Of a stretch of DNA of 64,000 bases, positions 8,712 to 18,958 are shown piece after piece. Position 1 is the stretch's first letter. Each line of letters opens with the position of its first letter. A model generated the notes under the pieces. The model worked only from the letters and a program-made list of their open reading frames with translations, was not told the DNA's origin and did no database searches. The position numbers and the translations under genes were made by a program. Origin of the DNA: Pontixanthobacter aestiaquae (lineage in GTDB: Bacteria; Pseudomonadota; Alphaproteobacteria; Sphingomonadales; Sphingomonadaceae); the NCBI RefSeq assembly GCF_009827455.1, contig NZ_WTYZ01000001.1:2489001-2553000 (forward strand), given 5' to 3'.

Positions 8712-10532
8712 TTACCCCTTCGTATCGAACAGCCCGGCCAGTTGCTCGATAATAGTCCCGCCTAATTGTTCGACGTCCATGATCGTCACCGCGCGGTCAT
8801 AATAGCGCGTGACATCGTGGCCGATACCAATCGCCGCCAGTTCGACCGGTGAGCTTTTCTCGATCCATTCGATAACGCGGCGCAAATGCTGTTCGAGATA
8901 GCCTGCGGTGTTCACGCTGAGAGTAGAGTCATCGACCGGCGCGCCGTCGGATATGACCATCAGGATGCGGCGATCTTCTGGCCGCATGAGCAAGCGTTGG
9001 TGCGCCCACATCAGCGCCTCGCCGTCGATGTTTTCCTTAAGCAGCCCTTCGCGCATCATCAGGCCGAGATTGCGTCGGGCACGGCGCCATGGTTCGTCGG
9101 CCTTTTTATAGATGATATGACGCAGATCATTGAGCCGGCCCGGCTGCGGCGGCTTGCCATCGGCGAGCCATGCTTCGCGGCTCTGCCCGCCTTTCCATGC
9201 GCGGGTGGTAAAGCCGAGAATCTCGACCTTTACGCCGCAGCGCTCCAATGTCCGCGCCATAATGTCGGCGCTGATCGCAGCAATCGAAATCGGGCGGCCG
9301 CGCATTGAACCGGAATTGTCGATCAACAGGGTTACGACCGTGTCTTTGAATTCCTGATCGCGCTCGATCTTGTAGCTGAGCGCATGCCCTGGCTGCGTGA
9401 CCACACGGGCAAGGCGGGCTGCATCGAGAAGCCCCTCTTCCTGATCGAAATCCCAAGCGCGGTTTTGCTGCGCCATCAAGCGGCGCTGCAGGCGGTTCGC
9501 TAGCTTAGTGACGATGCTTTGCAAACCGGTCAGCTGGCTATCGAGATAAGCGCGCAGCCGGTCGAGCTCTTCGGTGTCGCATAGCTCGGGCGCTTCGATC
9601 TCTTCATCAAACTTGTCGGTGAAGTGCTTGTAGTCAAAGTCGCCGGGAATGTCGGTCCATGGCCGGTTCGGGCGGACAGGCATCATGCCTTCCTCGCCCT
9701 CATCGCCCATCTCGCCGTCGCTCATTTCCTCTTCGGAAGATTGCTCGGTCTCGCTCTCGCCAGTGTCTTCACCTTCGGCAGCTTCTCCGGCCATTTCGCC
9801 GGTTTGCGGATCGCCTTCAGCGCTATCCTCGTCGCCGTCCTGTTCTTCCTCGTCTTGGCCCTCTTCGTCCTCGCCGTCCTCATCATCGGAACCGCTATCG
9901 GTTTCCTCTTTGATAAGTTCGAGATTGCGCAACATATCGAGCGTAAGCGATTGGAAAGACTTTTGATCGTCGAGCGACAATGCGAGCGATTCAAAATCGC
10001 TTCCGACCTTCTCCTCAATCCACTCGCGGACCATGTCGACCGCAGGGACAGCGCGTTCAGGTATCTCCTGCCCGGTCAGCTTTTCGCGCAGCATCAGCGC
10101 CAGCGCGCCCTGCACCGGAACCTCATCCTTGCTCTGCGCACGGGTGATAGGATCAGCACCCATACGGACCATCAACGCGGCATCAAGATTGTCGCGCATA
10201 CCGCTGAAATTATTGGAACCGAGCGCTTCATAGCGAACCAGTTCAACTGCATCATAGCAAGCGCGCGCGAGTGGCTCTGACGGCGCGTTGCGGGCATGCA
10301 TCCCCTCACTATGGTGCCGCAGCTTGAGCGCGAAACTATCCGCGAAACCGCGTGCTTCCTGCGCTTGGTCGACGGGCAGGTTCCGGCCGGGCAAAGGCAC
10401 GCGGAAATTATTTCCGGTAGAGGACGGCGCATCCGCACTCCACGCGACTTCCACCTCCGGCTCGCGCGCGATCGAACGGCTGGCGCCTGTCAGCGCCTGC
10501 TTAAACAGGTCGAGAGGAGTGTCGTCAGCCAA
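8712..10532 (-). CDS. cobT: Cobaltochelatase subunit CobT-like protein
   Basis: A 606-residue CobT-type protein. CobT with the AAA+ subunit CobS and the large subunit CobN inserts cobalt into hydrogenobyrinate diamide in aerobic B12 synthesis. Visible parts are the N-terminal CobT region ([15 protein letters not shown]), a very acidic linker at about 210-290 and a C-terminal von Willebrand A domain with the MIDAS motif DNSGSM and ISDGAPVDD. Start is TTG 10532, six bases after the aldolase stop; SD is poor, but the N-terminus matches the family. No cobS or cobN is in the window. Orphan cobT/cobS pairs also occur in bacteria lacking the rest of the pathway, so the actual substrate is uncertain. 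Confidence 0.88.
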   Translation of the reverse strand: MADDTPLDLFKQALTGASRSIAREPEVEVAWSADAPSSTGNNFRVPLPGRNLPVDQAQEARGFADSFALKLRHHSEGMHARNAPSEPLARACYDAVELVRYEALGSNNFSGMRDNLDAALMVRMGADPITRAQSKDEVPVQGALALMLREKLTGQEIPERAVPAVDMVREWIEEKVGSDFESLALSLDDQKSFQSLTLDMLRNLELIKEETDSGSDDEDGEDEEGQDEEEQDGDEDSAEGDPQTGEMAGEAAEGEDTGESETEQSSEEEMSDGEMGDEGEEGMMPVRPNRPWTDIPGDFDYKHFTDKFDEEIEAPELCDTEELDRLRAYLDSQLTGLQSIVTKLANRLQRRLMAQQNRAWDFDQEEGLLDAARLARVVTQPGHALSYKIERDQEFKDTVVTLLIDNSGSMRGRPISIAAISADIMARTLERCGVKVEILGFTTRAWKGGQSREAWLADGKPPQPGRLNDLRHIIYKKADEPWRRARRNLGLMMREGLLKENIDGEALMWAHQRLLMRPEDRRILMVISDGAPVDDSTLSVNTAGYLEQHLRRVIEWIEKSSPVELAAIGIGHDVTRYYDRAVTIMDVEQLGGTIIEQLAGLFDTKG

Positions 10533-10538
10533 TGTGCG

Positions 10539-11192
10539 TTATACGATAGACTGGCCGGTCTTTTCCCAATCGGCAAGGAAGCCTTCGATGCCCTTGTCGG
10601 TCAGTATATGTTTGAACAGACCTTTGATCACGGCTGGCGGCGCAGTCATGACATCCGCGCCGATCAACGCGCTTTCCAGCACATGCGTTGCATGACGAAC
10701 CGATGCGACCAGAATTTCGGTTTCAAAATCGTAATTGTCGTAGATCTGGCGAATGTCGCGGATCAGATCCATGCCGTTCGAGCCGTTGTCATCATGGCGG
10801 CCAACAAATGGCGAGATGAACGTCGCACCGGCCTTCGCCGCGAGCAATGCCTGATTGGCGGAGAAGCACAGGGTGACGTTGACCATCGTGCCGTCCATGG
10901 TCAGCGCGTTGCAGGTTTTTAGGCCATCAATCGTCAGCGGAACCTTGATGCAGACATTGTCCGCAATTTTGCGCAGGACTTCGGCCTCTTTCATCATCGT
11001 TTCGTGATCGAGCGCGACCACTTCGGCGCTAACCGGGCCATCAGTCAGCCCGCAAATCTCCTTCGTCACCTCCATAAAGTCACGCCCCGACTTGGCAATC
11101 AGCGACGGGTTGGTGGTGACCCCATCGAGTAAACCGGTAGCGGCCATTTCCTTTATGTCGGCAATTTCAGCAGTGTCGGCGAAGAATTTCAT
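10539..11192 (-). CDS. fsa: Fructose-6-phosphate aldolase / transaldolase-like protein
   Basis: A 217-residue member of the small transaldolase (TalC/Fsa) family, exactly the usual family length. It starts [16 protein letters not shown] at ATG 11192 (SD GGAG eight bases upstream); an upstream in-frame extension lacks family similarity. The Schiff-base lysine lies in VCIKVPLT, and the C-terminal [19 protein letters not shown] is characteristic. It catalyses a reversible dihydroxyacetone or transaldolase-type transfer on sugar phosphates; the sequence cannot decide between Fsa and transaldolase activity. It leads an apparent operon with cobT. Confidence 0.9.
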   Translation of the reverse strand: MKFFADTAEIADIKEMAATGLLDGVTTNPSLIAKSGRDFMEVTKEICGLTDGPVSAEVVALDHETMMKEAEVLRKIADNVCIKVPLTIDGLKTCNALTMDGTMVNVTLCFSANQALLAAKAGATFISPFVGRHDDNGSNGMDLIRDIRQIYDNYDFETEILVASVRHATHVLESALIGADVMTAPPAVIKGLFKHILTDKGIEGFLADWEKTGQSIV

Positions 11193-11227
11193 GTGCGTGC
11201 TCCGGTGCGGCGATGATTCGATGCGTT

Positions 11228-11253
11228 CTAGTCGCATAAACTAGTCGCATAAA
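11228..11253. repeat. Two tandem 13-bp direct repeats
   Basis: CTAGTCGCATAAA occurs twice head to tail in the short divergent region between fsa and the DUF2490 gene. It could be a regulator site or just a local duplication; nothing else supports a function. Confidence 0.6.
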
Positions 11254-11377
11254 GGCTGAACCGAAACCACCCCATGAGGTTCCGATGCACACGCGGTTTG
11301 CGCAGACCACGGGAACCGCAGACAAAGCCTTAAGTTATATAGTCTAAATTGAACCGATATTTCCGGAGTTTGCAAAG

Positions 11378-12040
11378 GTGTTACCCCGCCATCTGTCCGT
11401 TCTGATCGCCGCGAGTGCTGCGGCTATGACAACGCCTGCCGTCGCAAGCGACGATGCATTTGAACTGTGGCTAAATCCATCGATATCGACCGATCTTGAT
11501 GATGACACATCGATTGAGCTGGAAACCGCACAGCGTTTCCGCAGTGCCGCCGATGGCCGTGTTGATACCTATTTCTTCCGCGGTTGGGTAAAGCAACAAG
11601 TCTCCGACGAGTTCACTCTAGCCGGAGCCGTCGAGAAACGCTTCAACGATGGCAGCAGCGACGAGTTGCGCACGATGCAACAACTATCAGGCAAGCACGG
11701 TATTTTCCGAACGCGCGTAAGGCTGGAGCAGCGCTTTGTCGAAGATCGCGGCGGCAGAATGGGGTTACGCCTTCGTCCCCGTGCCGGGATCAGCCTGCCG
11801 TTAGGTGACAACGGAAAGTGGAGCGTCAAGACCGATGCAGAGCTGTTCTGGACCTTACGCGGGACCAGCCCAGGTAGCGATACCGGCATTACCGGACTGC
11901 GGACACAAATTGGCACAAGCTATGACATCAGCGACCAGCTTTCGCTTAGCCTGACCTATCTTCGTCAGCAGAGCTTCAGGGATAATGCGCCTGATCGAGT
12001 GGGCCACGCGCCGCTACTCGGAGTAGAATTTTCATTCTGA
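11378..12040 (+). CDS. DUF2490 outer-membrane-type protein
   Basis: A 220-residue protein with a signal peptide (HLSVLIAASAAAMTTPAVAS). The mature part is a chain of amphipathic beta strands (FELWLNPSIS, DTYFFRGWVKQQ, RTRVRLEQRF, LSLSLTYLRQQ) ending in the aromatic LLGVEFSF, as expected of a small outer-membrane barrel. This fits DUF2490. Start is GTG 11378 with CCGGAG and AAAGG upstream. The gene stands alone and converges with the DUF4197 gene, leaving only four bases between stops. Function unknown. Confidence 0.85.
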   Translation: MLPRHLSVLIAASAAAMTTPAVASDDAFELWLNPSISTDLDDDTSIELETAQRFRSAADGRVDTYFFRGWVKQQVSDEFTLAGAVEKRFNDGSSDELRTMQQLSGKHGIFRTRVRLEQRFVEDRGGRMGLRLRPRAGISLPLGDNGKWSVKTDAELFWTLRGTSPGSDTGITGLRTQIGTSYDISDQLSLSLTYLRQQSFRDNAPDRVGHAPLLGVEFSF

Positions 12041-12044
12041 ACTG

Positions 12045-12734
12045 TCAGAGACCAGCGGTCCCGAACACACCAATCAATACCGGATCGTTGGTACCACGCG
12101 GGTTGCGGCGAATTTCGGCTTCTTCAACACCCATCTCGTTCCAGATGGCGTTGTTGATATCGCCCGAGAAGCGATTGGAAACGCCCGCGACATCGACACC
12201 GCTCAGGCGCGATATCGCGCGGCCAATCACCGGATCACTGGCCAGCCGGATCGCATCTCCCAGTTCTGGTACCATCGCCTCTACCAGCGAAGTGCCCATC
12301 TCTCCGCGCAGGAACGATGTAGCGGCTGTCGGTCCGCCGCGCACAAGCTGTTCCGCCGCCTGAATACCGATAATCCGCACGGCATCCGCCACTAAGGGGG
12401 CAGCGCGTTCTGCGCCGCGTATCGCGACATCGGCAAAGGCATCTTCCAACTGGTCCTTGAACACCGCCGAGGTAAGGATGCCCGCCAGAATATTCCCGCG
12501 CGTACCCATGATATTGGCGAGGCCGATCCGGCCGACCTGCTGATCCCAAAAGCCGCCATCCGCGGTCAGCCGCGCAAAGGCGCGCTCACTGGAAAGAAGC
12601 AGCAGGCGCCGGATAGCATCGGTAAACCCAAAGCCCGGCAGTCCCGCACACCCGCTTAGTGCCAGTGCCCCGGTTGCGGCTCCGCCCACTATAAATGCAC
12701 GCCGTCCTGTGTGATGGTCCAACAAATCGGTCAT
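12045..12734 (-). CDS. DUF4197 lipoprotein with Tat-type signal
   Basis: A 229-residue protein. The N-terminus has a twin arginine (TGRRAFIVGG) followed by a hydrophobic stretch and a lipobox LSGC, so it is probably exported folded by Tat and lipidated. The mature part (AFKDQLEDAFADV-like helices, FSGDINNAIWNEMG) follows the all-helical DUF4197 pattern. Function unknown. It is divergent from priA (58 bases between starts). Confidence 0.82.
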   Translation of the reverse strand: MTDLLDHHTGRRAFIVGGAATGALALSGCAGLPGFGFTDAIRRLLLLSSERAFARLTADGGFWDQQVGRIGLANIMGTRGNILAGILTSAVFKDQLEDAFADVAIRGAERAAPLVADAVRIIGIQAAEQLVRGGPTAATSFLRGEMGTSLVEAMVPELGDAIRLASDPVIGRAISRLSGVDVAGVSNRFSGDINNAIWNEMGVEEAEIRRNPRGTNDPVLIGVFGTAGL

Positions 12735-12792
12735 TTCAGTCCCCTCTTATCTTGTCGCGAAGGCCATAGTAGCCCCATATGATACGCATATC

Positions 12793-14958
12793 ATGAACCG
12801 CGTCCGACTTATCATTTTCAACGCCGCTATCGGCCCGCTCGACTACAAGGTGCCGGATGGCATGAGCGTCGAATACGGATCGGTTGTAGTCGCTCCGCTT
12901 GGTCCGCGCCAGATCATTGGTATCGTGTGGGAAGAAGACCGCCTGCCCGGCGAAAGCGTTGCGGAATCGAAGCTGCGCAACATCATTGAAGTGCTACCGG
13001 TGCCGCCACTGAAAGGCGATTTGCGGCGATTGATTGAATGGACGGCGGATTATTATTGCGCATCGCTGGTGGCCGTTGCGCGGATGGTCATTGCATCGGG
13101 CGGTGCGTTGCGCGGCCCCACCAAGATGACCGAATATCGCCTGACAGGCACCGAGCCGGAGCGCATGACTCCGCAGCGCGCCGTGGCGCTCGACGCCCTG
13201 CAAAACGAACAAGCGACAATCCGCGAATTGGCCGAGCTTGCCAGCGTCAGCGACGGCGTTCTGCGAGGGTTGGTCAATCAGGGCGCGCTGGAACCGGTTG
13301 AGGTCGATATTGACCGACCTTATCCCCGCGCGAAAGCCGATCATGATCAGCCAGAGCTGTCAGCCGATCAGGAGAAAGTGGCAGACCGCTTTGTCGAAGC
13401 AGTAAAGGCACGCGAGTTTGTGCCGTTCCTGCTCGATGGCGTGACCGGATCAGGCAAAACCGAGGTCTATTTCGAGCCGGTCGCCGCCGCGCTTCGCGAC
13501 AACCGGCAGGTGCTAGTTCTGCTGCCGGAGATCGCTTTGACCGAAGCCTTCCTGCGGCGTTTCGAGGACCGCTTTGGTGCAGCCCCAATCGTGTGGCATT
13601 CCAGCCTCAAATCGACCGAACGCCGCCGCGCATGGCGCGCCATCGCCAGTGGACATGCTCAGGTGGTTGTTGGCGCACGCTCAGCCCTGTTCCTGCCCTA
13701 TGCCAATCTTGGCCTGATTGTCGTCGATGAAGCACACGAGATCAGCTTCAAACAGGATGATGGTGTCCGTTATAACGCCCGTGATGTCGCAGTAATGCGC
13801 GCGCGATTCGAGAAGTTTCCGATCATCCTGGCCAGCGCCACGCCTGCACTGGAAAGCCTGCAAATGGCGGAGAGCGGGATTTACGAGCGGAACGAACTGC
13901 CCAGTCGTTTCGGCGGCGCGACCATGCCGAGCATCGCAACCATCAACCTGACCGAGAACCCACCCGAGCGCGGGCGATGGATCGCGCCTGAACTTGTCGA
14001 AGCGCTGAAGGACCGGCTCGAAAAAGGCGAGCAATCGCTGCTGTTCCTCAACCGCCGCGGTTATGCACCGCTGACATTGTGCCGCAATTGCGGGTTCCGG
14101 TTCCAATGCAACAATTGCAGTGCATGGCTGGTCGAACACCGCTTCAGCCGCCGCCTCGCCTGTCACCATTGCGGGCATGAGGAAGAACCACCCGAAACCT
14201 GCCCCGAATGCGGCGAGCCGGAATGTCTGGTCGCTTGCGGACCCGGTGTTGAACGCATCGCCGATGAGGTTGCAGAGATATTGCCGGAAGCGCGCATTGC
14301 GGTTGCCACATCGGACACGCTCAACACGCCGGAGAAAGCCGCCGACTTCGTTGCTCAGGCAGAAGCCAAAGCGATTGATGTCATTGTCGGCACGCAGCTT
14401 GTAACCAAAGGTTTTCACTTCCCGGAGCTAACACTCGTGGGCGTGATTGATGCGGATCTCGGGTTGGAGGGCGGCGATCTGCGCGCTGCCGAGCGCACCT
14501 ATCAACAAGTCGCGCAAGTCGCAGGCCGTGCCGGACGCGGCTCAAAGCCCGGCGAGGTGTTTATCCAGACCCGCCATCCAACCGAACCCGTTATCGCAGC
14601 TCTCGAAGCGGGTGACCGCGATGCGTTCTATACCGCGGAAACCGAGGCGCGGCGCAGTGCAGGCGCCCCGCCCTTTGGCCGCTGGGCCGCAATAATCGTG
14701 TCCTCCGAAGATGAAGCTGAGGCCAAAGAGGCGGCCCGAGCAATCGGCGGAACGCGGCCCAATATTCAGGATGTCATGATCCTCGGCCCCGCCCCCGCGC
14801 CAATGGCATTGCTGCGCGGACGGTACCGCTACCGACTGCTGATCAATGCCCGCCGTAGCGCACAGGTGCAGGATATCATCCGCAATTGGCTGGGCACTCT
14901 CGACTTCCCGCGCGGAGTGCGGGTAAGCATCGACGTCGATCCCTACAGCTTCGTATAA
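12793..14958 (+). CDS. priA: Primosomal protein N' (replication restart helicase PriA)
   Basis: A 721-residue superfamily 2 helicase that recognises stalled forks and reloads the replisome. Visible are the 3'-DNA-binding N-terminal domain, Walker A (DGVTGSGKTE), DEAH box (VVDEAHEISFK), the inserted zinc site with eight cysteines (CRNCGFRFQCNNC, CHHCG, CPECGEPEC) and the helicase C-terminal motif VAGRAGRG. The length is normal. The ATG at 12793 overlaps a small dyad, ATGATA-CGCA-TATCAT (12779-12794), and has no obvious SD. Confidence 0.97.
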   Translation: MNRVRLIIFNAAIGPLDYKVPDGMSVEYGSVVVAPLGPRQIIGIVWEEDRLPGESVAESKLRNIIEVLPVPPLKGDLRRLIEWTADYYCASLVAVARMVIASGGALRGPTKMTEYRLTGTEPERMTPQRAVALDALQNEQATIRELAELASVSDGVLRGLVNQGALEPVEVDIDRPYPRAKADHDQPELSADQEKVADRFVEAVKAREFVPFLLDGVTGSGKTEVYFEPVAAALRDNRQVLVLLPEIALTEAFLRRFEDRFGAAPIVWHSSLKSTERRRAWRAIASGHAQVVVGARSALFLPYANLGLIVVDEAHEISFKQDDGVRYNARDVAVMRARFEKFPIILASATPALESLQMAESGIYERNELPSRFGGATMPSIATINLTENPPERGRWIAPELVEALKDRLEKGEQSLLFLNRRGYAPLTLCRNCGFRFQCNNCSAWLVEHRFSRRLACHHCGHEEEPPETCPECGEPECLVACGPGVERIADEVAEILPEARIAVATSDTLNTPEKAADFVAQAEAKAIDVIVGTQLVTKGFHFPELTLVGVIDADLGLEGGDLRAAERTYQQVAQVAGRAGRGSKPGEVFIQTRHPTEPVIAALEAGDRDAFYTAETEARRSAGAPPFGRWAAIIVSSEDEAEAKEAARAIGGTRPNIQDVMILGPAPAPMALLRGRYRYRLLINARRSAQVQDIIRNWLGTLDFPRGVRVSIDVDPYSFV

Positions 14959-14977
14959 TTCAATAAGGAACCCCATA

Positions 14978-15616
14978 ATGCTCACCGTACATCACCTTGG
15001 AATCTCGCAATCTGAACGCGCCGTGTGGCTGTGCGAGGAATTGGGGCTCGACTATACTTTCAAACGGTATGACCGCCGCGCCGACAATCGCCTAGCACCC
15101 GATGAACTGAAAGCGCTTCACCCCGCGGGCATGGCACCGGTCATTGAGGACGATGGCTTGGTGATGGCTGAAAGCGGAGCGATCTGCGAATATATCGACC
15201 GCAAATATGGCGGCGGGCAGCATTGCCTTGATGCAGACCATCCAGATTTCGCCGACCATTTGTTCTGGTTCCATTATACCAATGGTACTTTCATGACGAA
15301 CGGCATGATGCAGCTGATGCTGGCTATGGCCGAGCCGCAAAATGAAATGCCCGCTGCATTTGTGGCAGATCGCACGGCAAAAGCATGGGACATGGTCGAA
15401 AAACGCTTAGGCGAGGCCGAATTCTTCGGCGGGTCGCAATTGACTCTGGCAGATATCATGATGGTCTATTGCATCACTACCGGCCGGATGATGCGCCAAT
15501 TACCGCTCGGCGACAAACCCAATACAGTCGCGTATTTACAACGCATCGGCGCGCGCGAGGCCTATCAGCGGGCCTGGACGAAGTGTGAACCCGGATTGGA
15601 GCCGAACCTTACCTAA
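14978..15616 (+). CDS. Glutathione S-transferase family protein
   Basis: A 212-residue GST. The thioredoxin-fold half is marked by GISQSERAVWLCEELGLDY, the cis-proline in HPAGMAPVIEDDG and the glutathione gamma-glutamyl contact AESGAICEYI. The helical C-terminal half has GGSQLTLADIMM. The ATG at 14978 has AAGGA upstream and begins 19 bases after priA, so the two may be cotranscribed. The substrate is unknown. Confidence 0.92.
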   Translation: MLTVHHLGISQSERAVWLCEELGLDYTFKRYDRRADNRLAPDELKALHPAGMAPVIEDDGLVMAESGAICEYIDRKYGGGQHCLDADHPDFADHLFWFHYTNGTFMTNGMMQLMLAMAEPQNEMPAAFVADRTAKAWDMVEKRLGEAEFFGGSQLTLADIMMVYCITTGRMMRQLPLGDKPNTVAYLQRIGAREAYQRAWTKCEPGLEPNLT

Positions 15617-15694
15617 CAGGTTCTGCCATGCTGTTCAGGCCAATACCGCTCCACGAGATCAACGGTATCGAATGAACATAAGGGGGAATAAACA

Positions 15695-16345
15695 ATGCGC
15701 AAATTTCAATCAGCGGCACTGGTTGCAGCAAGCCTTGCAGTGGCTAATTGCGGGCCCGGCGTGCCCATTGAACTGCCTGAAGATACAATTGCTGCGGCGC
15801 AGACCTGCTTCGCCGCAAAAGGTCTGGTTCTACGCGATGGCAAAAGCCAAGGCGACGATGTGACCTATGACGAATTTGTCGGCGCGATCAAATATCCGAT
15901 GATCGCTGCAAGCCAAGTTGAGCCCTTCGACATGAACGCGATTATCACGATCCTGAACGGGGTTGAAGCAATTGCCGATGACGTTGCGACGAAGGACTAT
16001 GAAGGCGCAGTCACCACTTGCGATAAGCGCTTTGCCGCCGCACCGCTTTCGCTTCCGGAAGACGATGATGATGCAATCATTTCCTGCACCGCAATGGCAG
16101 GCTTTCTCTCAGGTGTTGTTGAGGGGGAAGGTGAAGCATTTGGCGGCGACAAAGCGTCGGTCAACGCCCTGATGACTCGCCTCGAATCTGAAATGGAAAC
16201 CAGCCCCGAATTGCTGGTCACTTTGGCGACCGGCAATGTCGAGGAAATGATGAACTCGGCGCTGAAAGACAGTTTCGCGCAAGGCGATGTCGATGGCTAT
16301 GTCACGCAGTGCCAAAAGCGTTTCCCCGCAAAAAGCGAGAGCTAG
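15695..16345 (+). CDS. Probable lipoprotein of unknown function
   Basis: A 216-residue protein with an N-terminal export signal ending in a lipobox-like VANC (Cys 19), so probable lipidation. The mature part is helical and acidic, with further cysteines in QTCFAAKG, TTCDKRF, ISCTAMAG and TQCQKRFP. The repeated CxKRF pattern suggests an internal duplication. ATG 15695 has AAGGGGG upstream. No family recognised. Confidence 0.7.
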   Translation: MRKFQSAALVAASLAVANCGPGVPIELPEDTIAAAQTCFAAKGLVLRDGKSQGDDVTYDEFVGAIKYPMIAASQVEPFDMNAIITILNGVEAIADDVATKDYEGAVTTCDKRFAAAPLSLPEDDDDAIISCTAMAGFLSGVVEGEGEAFGGDKASVNALMTRLESEMETSPELLVTLATGNVEEMMNSALKDSFAQGDVDGYVTQCQKRFPAKSES

Positions 16346-16397
16346 ATAACGAACGATATTCTCGGGAGCACATGCGTGCTTCATGCATTGAAGACGC

Positions 16398-17954
16398 ATG
16401 GCTTCCGATAATAACTGCCCCATTCTTGTCCCGATCTTAGGCGACCAGCTAACCCGTGACCTAGCTTCACTGCGCGGCCGGACCAAAGACGATACCATCA
16501 TTTTGATGATGGAGGTGTGGGACGAGGCGACTTACGTCAAACATCACAAGCAGAAGATTGCGCTGATCTTCTCCGCCATGCGGCACTTCGCAGAAGAGCT
16601 ACGCGATGCCGGATGGGCGGTCGATTACACAAAGCTGACCGATGATGAGAACGCGCATAGCTTCACTGGCGAAGTCGCGCGCGCCGCCGAACGGCACAAA
16701 CCGCGCGCCATCCACGTGGTCGAGGCAGGCGAGTGGCGCGTCCAGCAATCTATCGAGGAATGGCCCGACAAATTTGACTGCGAGGTCGAAATCTTTAGCG
16801 ACGACCGCTTCATCAGTTCCATTGCCGAATTTCGCGACTGGGCAGAGGGCCGCAAAACGCTGCGCATGGAAAACTTCTATCAGGAAATGCGCAAGAAAAC
16901 CGGCCTGTTGATGGAAGACGGCAAACCCATCGGCGGCAAATGGAATTACGACAAAGAAAACCGCGAACCGCCCAAAAAAGATATGGATGCCCCGGAACGG
17001 CCAAAACCTGAACCGGACGATATCACCCGCGAAGTCATTGATCTGGTTCGGGATAAGTTCGGCGACCATTTCGGTGATCTGGACAACTTTCACTGGCCCG
17101 TGACCCGCGAGGAAGCCGAAGACGCAGCCGATGCGTTTTTCGCCGAGCGGCTACCAGATTTCGGCACCTATCAAGACGCGATGGTGCACGGCCAGGATGA
17201 TCTGTTCCACTCAATGCTCAGCACCTCGATCAATATCGGGCTGCTCGATCCGATGGAGCTCTGTAAACGGGCGCAGTTGGCCTATGACGACAGCACCGCC
17301 CCGCTCAATGCAGTCGAGGGTTTCATTCGCCAGATCATTGGCTGGCGCGAATATGTGCGCGGCTTTTATTGGTATCACATGCCCGATCTGGAAAGCGCCA
17401 ATGCGCTGAATGCGCAGCGCGGCCTGCCGGATTTTTATTGGACCGGCGAAACCGATATGCGCTGCATGGCCGACTGCATCAGATCGACGAAAGAAAACGC
17501 CCATGCGCACCATATCCAGCGGCTGATGGTGCTCGGTAATTTCGCACTACTGGCCGGGATCAATCCGCGCGAAGTGCAGGATTGGTATCTGGTGGTCTAT
17601 GCCGATGCCTATGACTGGGTGGAACTGCCCAATGTCGCGGCGATGATCCTCTATGCCGATGGCGGCAAGCTGGCGACAAAACCCTACGCAGCGAGCGGCA
17701 ATTACATCAACAAAATGTCCGATTACTGCAAGGAATGCGCCTACTCACCAAGCAAGAAAACCGGCGAAGGCGCATGCCCGTTCAACCCGCTCTACTGGCA
17801 TTTTATGGACCGTCACCGCGACCGGCTGGAAAGCAATCACCGGATAGGGCGGATCTATTCCAATTGGGACCGAATGGATGAAGAGAAGCGGCAGGACTAT
17901 CTCGATAGTGCCGAAGCGTTTTTGAACACGCTAAAACCGGCTGGCAAAAGCTAG
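16398..17954 (+). CDS. FeS-type cryptochrome/photolyase (PhrB/CryB class)
   Basis: A 518-residue deoxyribodipyrimidine photolyase-related protein. In studied relatives (Agrobacterium PhrB, Rhodobacter CryB) the class binds FAD, a lumazine antenna and a 4Fe-4S cluster and repairs (6-4) photoproducts or acts as a blue-light sensor. The cluster cysteines are visible: one in MRCMADCIRS and three in YCKECAYSPSK ... GACPFNPLYW. FAD-region motifs include GWREYVRGFYW and HHIQRLMVLGNFALL. Length fits the family. ATG 16398 has only a weak purine stretch upstream. Confidence 0.93.
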   Translation: MASDNNCPILVPILGDQLTRDLASLRGRTKDDTIILMMEVWDEATYVKHHKQKIALIFSAMRHFAEELRDAGWAVDYTKLTDDENAHSFTGEVARAAERHKPRAIHVVEAGEWRVQQSIEEWPDKFDCEVEIFSDDRFISSIAEFRDWAEGRKTLRMENFYQEMRKKTGLLMEDGKPIGGKWNYDKENREPPKKDMDAPERPKPEPDDITREVIDLVRDKFGDHFGDLDNFHWPVTREEAEDAADAFFAERLPDFGTYQDAMVHGQDDLFHSMLSTSINIGLLDPMELCKRAQLAYDDSTAPLNAVEGFIRQIIGWREYVRGFYWYHMPDLESANALNAQRGLPDFYWTGETDMRCMADCIRSTKENAHAHHIQRLMVLGNFALLAGINPREVQDWYLVVYADAYDWVELPNVAAMILYADGGKLATKPYAASGNYINKMSDYCKECAYSPSKKTGEGACPFNPLYWHFMDRHRDRLESNHRIGRIYSNWDRMDEEKRQDYLDSAEAFLNTLKPAGKS

Positions 17955-17960
17955 GCGAGA

Positions 17961-17980
17961 AACGACGACTAACCGTCGTT
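17961..17980 (-). terminator. Possible stem-loop between convergent genes
   Basis: AACGACG-ACTAAC-CGTCGTT is a perfect 7-bp stem overlapping the stop of the CPBP gene; on the minus strand it is followed by TTTC. It may act as a weak terminator for either convergent gene. Confidence 0.3.
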
Positions 17981-18856
17981 GCGCGACCACATTGGCTTGA
18001 CCCAATTGCCTTGCTTGGCTGCTTGCCAGACCATCCAGATACCCGCAGCGGTCGCCACACCGAGCGCAATCACCGATGCCTCCAAACCGAACAGACCGCC
18101 GGAGAGCCAATCTTCGCCGTAGAGCTGCCCTTCGACCAGACCATCGAAATCGAAGCCTGAGACGGGCAAGCCCCAAATATACGACTGCGTCACATTCCAA
18201 CCTGCGTGCAGGCCGATAGCAAGCCACAGCGAGCGGGTGAGCATGTACGCCCCGCCGAGCAAAATCCCCGCCTCAATCGCGATCGCTATCGAGGAGAACA
18301 GCGTCGCGTTGGGATTGTAAGCGTGGCCAAAGCCAAAAAGCGCTGAACTGATCACCAGCGCGACCAAGCTACCGGCAAACTCCTCCAACCAGCGAAAGAT
18401 GATACCGCGTAGCAAAATCTCTTCGAGAACTCCGGCCGATACACCCGCGAGCAATACGATTTGCAACAGATCTGTCGAACCGCCGGGACCGAGTATGCGG
18501 TAAACACCAAGGACCGCAGCAATGCCGACAACGGTCGTGAAAATCGCTGCGCCGACGCCAAGACCCAGCAAGGTATCGCCGAACATACCCTGTGCAGGCA
18601 TATCGTCTTTCTTGTGCTTCCCCATGCGCGCAATCACGAGCTTGTAGATAAGTACGCCTGCCAGCACCGGCAGCAATGTTCCCGCCACAAGGTCACCGGT
18701 TTCGCCAAAGCTCAGCTCAGACTTCCAGAACAGGTAGTCTGTCCCGACCGATGCGAGCAGAAACAGCGCGCCCGCGACGACCATAGTGACCAACGGAAAA
18801 TCGAGCACCGTTTTCCAGAGCGGCGTGTCGGCAGATGCAGTTTGAACGTTAGACAT
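17969..18856 (-). CDS. CPBP-family intramembrane glutamic protease
   Basis: A 295-residue polytopic membrane protein with about eight hydrophobic segments. The Abi/CPBP catalytic motifs are in order: GVLEEILLRG (EExxxR), FGFGHAYNP and GLHAGWN. Family members cleave membrane substrates or process prenylated peptides; the role here is unknown. Start is ATG 18856. It converges with the photolyase gene. Confidence 0.9.
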   Translation of the reverse strand: MSNVQTASADTPLWKTVLDFPLVTMVVAGALFLLASVGTDYLFWKSELSFGETGDLVAGTLLPVLAGVLIYKLVIARMGKHKKDDMPAQGMFGDTLLGLGVGAAIFTTVVGIAAVLGVYRILGPGGSTDLLQIVLLAGVSAGVLEEILLRGIIFRWLEEFAGSLVALVISSALFGFGHAYNPNATLFSSIAIAIEAGILLGGAYMLTRSLWLAIGLHAGWNVTQSYIWGLPVSGFDFDGLVEGQLYGEDWLSGGLFGLEASVIALGVATAAGIWMVWQAAKQGNWVKPMWSRNDG

Positions 18857-18958
18857 ACATTTCCCTCAAATATGCTGCGCGAGGGAGCCGAATTGCGCGC
18901 TCAAGTCAATCCATCAGCGGGATGCCATTCCCAAAACGCTACGCTTGCAGCCATTTTT

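Noticed and set aside
9624..10280. Open frame with membrane-like translation antisense to cobT
   Set aside because: The hydrophobic look comes from the reverse complement of the acidic Asp/Glu codons in the CobT linker.
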